DNA from: Pseudomonadota bacterium
GTDB taxonomy: Bacteria > Pseudomonadota > Alphaproteobacteria > Rhodospirillales > Rhodospirillaceae
Reading direction: 5' to 3'
Length of the DNA: 7,676 nucleotides
NCBI GenBank assembly: GCA_023396465.1
Contig: JAEWWF010000293.1
Coordinates: forward strand, 1-7,676
This document shows positions 4,840 to 7,676 of this stretch, one piece after another (position 1 is the first letter of the stretch; the number at the start of each line of letters is the position of its first letter). The translations under genes were made by a program, and so were the position numbers. Under the pieces are notes generated by a model, which did not search any database, was not told where the DNA came from, and was given only the letters and a program-made list of their open reading frames with translations.

Positions 4840-6897
4840 TCAACGACCTTCGCGCCACCACGCCAGAACCACGCCACCGAGGATCAAGGTCAGTGCCGCC
4901 CACAGCGGCAGCAAGGGAATTTGCCGCACTCCGGCCACCACGTAGTCGCCGTTGCTGCGCAGGCCCATCCAGCCGCTGCCGGCGGTGGCGGCGTCGGGGG
5001 CGACGCGGCGGATGTCGGGGACGCCGCCCTCGGCCAGCCACCACAGGCCGCCGCCGCTGGCCGCCGCCACCGGCGCCAGCACTGTTTCGGTCGCCACCAC
5101 GGCCGAGGTCTCCAGTGGGTTGGCGGCCCCGGCGGCGGCGACCGCTGTCATCTCGCCGTCGTCGATGCGCCAGACACCCGGCTCCTCCACTGGCAGGCTG
5201 CCTTCGCTGCGGCCGCCGCCTGCCGCCTCCAGCGGCAACACGGTGTCCACGCCGGATGGACTGGTCACGGTGACCTCGCGCCCGCTGGTGTCGTCTAGGC
5301 TGCGGCGGGTGACGGTGAGGCTGCCGCCGCTGACTTCCGCCCGCAGCGAGCGTTCCTCCAGGTCCGGTTCCTTCATCAGCCAGTGGGCGAGGCGGCGCAC
5401 CAGTTCCGCCTGCGGGCCACCGCCGCGCCAGTTCTTTTCCCACAGCCACAGGGTGTCCGACAGCAGCAAGGCGACGCGGCCGTCGTCCACCCGGTCGAGC
5501 AGCAGCAGCGGCTCCTCGCCGGCGCCGGTCATGAGGGTTGCCGCATCGCCCTTGGCACGGGCGGAAATTTGGCGGATCCACGGGCCGAATGGCGGTGCTC
5601 CCGGCTGTGGCACCAGCGCGTCGGTGACCGGATGGCGCAGGCCGAGGCCGGCGATGCGCGGCCGGTAGGTCTCGTCCAACACCTCGCCGGAGGGCGCCGC
5701 CGGCAGGATGTCGCCAAGCGGGCTGTCGTAGAGGCTGAACGGTTCCGCGAACTCCGGCCCCACCGCCAGCAGCAGGGCGCCGCCCTGGCGCACGTAGTCG
5801 CGCACGTTGGCCATGTAGGGGTCCGGCACCAGGCCGGAGCGGGTGTAGCGGTCGAAGACGATGAGGTCGAAGTCGTACAGCCGCTGCTCGAACAGTTCCT
5901 GGATCGGGAAGGCGATGAGCGCCAACTCGCGCAGCGGCGTCAGGTCGTCCTTGCTGGGCGGCCGCAGGATGGTGAAGTGGACCAGATCGACGTTGGGGTC
6001 GGACTTCAGCAGGTTGCGCCACGCCCGTTCGCCGATGTGCGGCTCGCCAGAGATCAGCAGCACCCGCAGGCGGTCGCGCACGCCGTTGATGGCAAGGGCG
6101 GCCTGGTTGTTGAGCGGCGACAGGTCTTCCGGCCCGGCGGGGGTCTCCAGCGCCACCACCGTCTGGCCGGCATGGTCGATCATCACCGGAAGGCGCACCG
6201 ATTGCCCCACCGGCACCGCGAAGGCGCGGGCTGGCTGGTCATCGACGGTGACGGTGAGCGGTGCGGTGGCGCCGGGCGGGGCGTTTTCGTCCACCACCCG
6301 CAGGGTCACCTCCACCGGCCGGCCAACGAGGCCGAAGTCGGGGGCGGTCTCCACCACCAGCCGGCGGTCGGTCTGGCCGGGCTCGCCGGTCAGCAGGGCG
6401 TGGACGGGGAAGCCGGGGACGCCCTCGGAGGGGGCATCGTGAACCTGCCCGTCGGTGACCAGGATGGCGCCGGCCAGCCGGCGGCGCGGCACGTCGGCGG
6501 TGGCGCGGGTGAGGGCATCGAACAGGCGGGTGCCGGAGTCGAGGGTGGAGCCGACCCGCTCGACACGGACCTCCAGCGTGTCGTCGCCGTGCAGGCGCTC
6601 GGTCAGCGCCTTCACTGCCGCCTCGGTCTGGGCGGTGCGGTCGCCCACCCGCTGCGACAGGCTTTCGTCCACCACCACCACCGCCACGTCGGTGAGCGGC
6701 CGGCGGTCCTCCTGCACCACCTGCGGGTTGGCGACGGCGACCAGCAGGGCCGCCACCGGAATCGCCCGCACCAGGGTGCCGCGGGCCCGCCGCAGCAGTC
6801 CCCACAGGAACAGCAGCAGCGCCACCACGGCCACCGCCGCCAGCCCCTGCCAGGGGATGACCGGCGCGAAGACGATATCGGTGACGGCCTCGATCAT
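4840..6897 (-). CDS. Membrane protein with a VWA-like domain and a cysteine-less glutamine amidotransferase-like domain
   Basis: A 685-residue protein of the family that follows DUF4159 genes in alphaproteobacterial MoxR/DUF58 operons; its biochemical role is not established. TM1 is about 15-35 and TM2 about 42-58, joined by a basic loop (RRARGTLVR), and a last TM at about 661-681 ends WWREGR. The positive-inside rule puts the bulk in the periplasm. The VWA-like part (about 70-170) has a MIDAS-type DESLS (D77, S79, S81) and VTDG (147-150). A beta-rich stretch (about 178-270) follows. The class I amidotransferase-like fold (about 277-390) has RVLLISGEPHIGERAW, YDFDLIVFDRY and VRDYVRQGGALLLAVGPE. 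No catalytic cysteine is present at the expected turn or anywhere in the protein, so it is unlikely to be an amidotransferase. Its ATG overlaps the DUF4159 stop by 4 nt (ATGA). Inference: it partners a MoxR ATPase in envelope protein assembly or maturation. Confidence 0.9.
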   Translation of the reverse strand: MIEAVTDIVFAPVIPWQGLAAVAVVALLLFLWGLLRRARGTLVRAIPVAALLVAVANPQVVQEDRRPLTDVAVVVVDESLSQRVGDRTAQTEAAVKALTERLHGDDTLEVRVERVGSTLDSGTRLFDALTRATADVPRRRLAGAILVTDGQVHDAPSEGVPGFPVHALLTGEPGQTDRRLVVETAPDFGLVGRPVEVTLRVVDENAPPGATAPLTVTVDDQPARAFAVPVGQSVRLPVMIDHAGQTVVALETPAGPEDLSPLNNQAALAINGVRDRLRVLLISGEPHIGERAWRNLLKSDPNVDLVHFTILRPPSKDDLTPLRELALIAFPIQELFEQRLYDFDLIVFDRYTRSGLVPDPYMANVRDYVRQGGALLLAVGPEFAEPFSLYDSPLGDILPAAPSGEVLDETYRPRIAGLGLRHPVTDALVPQPGAPPFGPWIRQISARAKGDAATLMTGAGEEPLLLLDRVDDGRVALLLSDTLWLWEKNWRGGGPQAELVRRLAHWLMKEPDLEERSLRAEVSGGSLTVTRRSLDDTSGREVTVTSPSGVDTVLPLEAAGGGRSEGSLPVEEPGVWRIDDGEMTAVAAAGAANPLETSAVVATETVLAPVAAASGGGLWWLAEGGVPDIRRVAPDAATAGSGWMGLRSNGDYVVAGVRQIPLLPLWAALTLILGGVVLAWWREGR

Positions 6898-7676
6898 TGC
6901 GTCAGGCGCTCCATGATGGCGGGGACGTGGACCTGATCGGCCTTGTAGTTGCCGGTGAGCGCGTACATCACGGCGTTGACGCCGAAGCGGTAGGCGATCT
7001 CCCGCTGGCGATCGCCGCCCGGCACCACCGGCGCCATGTAGCTGCCGTTGGGGGCCCGCGCCCAGGCGGCCGCCCAGTCGCCGTTGCCGATGATGACGGA
7101 GGAGACGCGGTCATTGCCGCTGCCCTCGCGCTCCACCCACACCGTCACGTCGGCATGGCGGCCCGGCGTTTCCTGCAATAGGTAGAAGGAGCGGGTGAGC
7201 ACATGGTCGTCGGGCAGTCGCATCAGACCGGGCAACTCGATCTGCGACAGCACCGGCTCCACCGCCGAGGACGGCAGGTCGCGGGTGTCGAACAGGATCA
7301 TGCCGCCGTATTGCAGATAGTCCTGGACCTTGGCACGGGCGGCGACCGACAGGGGGGCGGCGCCCTCGATCACCGGCCAGTAGACCAGCGGGTAGAAGAT
7401 CAACTCGTCCACCTCCGGGTCCACCGCCATGGGCTCGCTCAACTCCGCCGACGAGCGGTTGCCGAGCACCCGCGTCAGGCCGTAGAGGCCGGCTTCCGAC
7501 AGCCGGTCGACGGCGGAATCGCCGGTTTGCACCCAGGCGAGGCGGGTTTCCGTCACGGCCTCCACCACTCTCGGGTCGGCAGGCTCCGGCGGTGGTGCCG
7601 GGGTTTCCTGCGCCCGTGCGGCGCCGGGCACGGCGGCGGCCAGCCCAGCAGCCAGCAGCAGGGCGCTGGCGGTGCC
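6894..7676 (-). CDS. DUF4159 domain protein, C-terminal part (5' end outside window)
   Basis: The frame is open to the right edge; 260 residues are visible and the GTG at 7631 is not a convincing start. It begins with a hydrophobic alanine/leucine stretch (TASALLLAAGLAAA) followed by ARAQETPAPPP, which looks like either a transmembrane helix or a signal peptide. The DUF4159 domain fills about fragment residues 40-255, with TRLAWVQTGDSAVDRLSEAG, DELIFYPLVYWPV, VQDYLQYGGMILFDTRDLP, LTRSFYLLQETPGR, IIGNGDWAAAWA, and the closing REIAYRFGVNAVMYALTG then NYKADQVHVP. In alphaproteobacteria this domain is typically the C-terminal half of a roughly 900-residue protein with an N-terminal BatA-like membrane region, so much of the gene is probably outside the window; a short secreted form cannot be excluded. 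It has no cysteine in the visible part. It is translationally coupled to the next gene. Function unknown; the context suggests a MoxR-linked envelope complex. Confidence 0.9.
   Translation of the reverse strand, partial: GTASALLLAAGLAAAVPGAARAQETPAPPPEPADPRVVEAVTETRLAWVQTGDSAVDRLSEAGLYGLTRVLGNRSSAELSEPMAVDPEVDELIFYPLVYWPVIEGAAPLSVAARAKVQDYLQYGGMILFDTRDLPSSAVEPVLSQIELPGLMRLPDDHVLTRSFYLLQETPGRHADVTVWVEREGSGNDRVSSVIIGNGDWAAAWARAPNGSYMAPVVPGGDRQREIAYRFGVNAVMYALTGNYKADQVHVPAIMERLTQ

Noticed and set aside
4802..6022. A 406-codon minus-strand open frame overlapping the VWA protein in another frame
   Set aside because: It is Arg/Pro/Ala/Gly-rich and without recognisable structure; a same-strand frame shadow of a GC-rich gene.
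5383..6936. A 517-codon plus-strand open frame opposite the VWA membrane protein
   Set aside because: Its composition (Gln/His/Gly/Val-rich) and lack of motifs mark it as an antisense shadow of the well-supported 685-residue protein.

Overview
The window is GC-rich, with C/G-ending codons throughout. It has the gene content of an alphaproteobacterium, most likely in or near the Rhodospirillales: a DUF4159 gene overlapping a VWA/amidotransferase-like membrane protein gene, and a Cache-HAMP-PAS chemoreceptor. The assignment is an inference from gene families; no rRNA or other marker is present. I see no mobile element, CRISPR array, tRNA or rRNA.

Left block (plus strand, 1-1802): the end of a methionine ABC transporter operon. 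It holds the C-terminal part of the ATPase MetN (cut by the left edge), the permease MetI, and the substrate-binding protein MetQ. The genes overlap by 32 nt and 1 nt, so they form one transcript. Together they import methionine: MetQ captures the ligand in the periplasm, MetI forms the channel, and MetN hydrolyses ATP and senses internal methionine through its NIL domain. A perfect hairpin at 1827-1854 ends the operon and separates it from a convergent gene.

Middle block (minus strand, 1884 to about 4268): one chemoreceptor gene with a periplasmic double-Cache ligand domain, HAMP, a cytoplasmic PAS domain and the signalling helical hairpin. Upstream of it is a non-coding, visibly AT-richer gap (about 4290-4569) that must carry its promoter and that contains two inverted repeats.

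Right block (minus strand, 7676 down to 4570): the end of an operon of the type usually headed by a MoxR AAA+ ATPase and a DUF58 protein, both outside the window here. It contains the C-terminal part of a DUF4159 protein, then (ATGA overlap) a 685-residue membrane protein with a VWA-like domain and a cysteine-less amidotransferase-like domain. After 93 bp comes a 58-codon acidic, proline-rich small protein with the recognisable core ESFPASDPPSW. Its stop codon sits in the loop of a strong hairpin. This small gene is the item most easily overlooked.

The three blocks have no evident functional link. The best candidates for new biology are the small acidic protein at the end of the VWA/DUF4159 operon and the pair of neighbouring cysteine-less amidotransferase-like modules that this operon encodes. 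I do not see a clearly novel multi-gene system.
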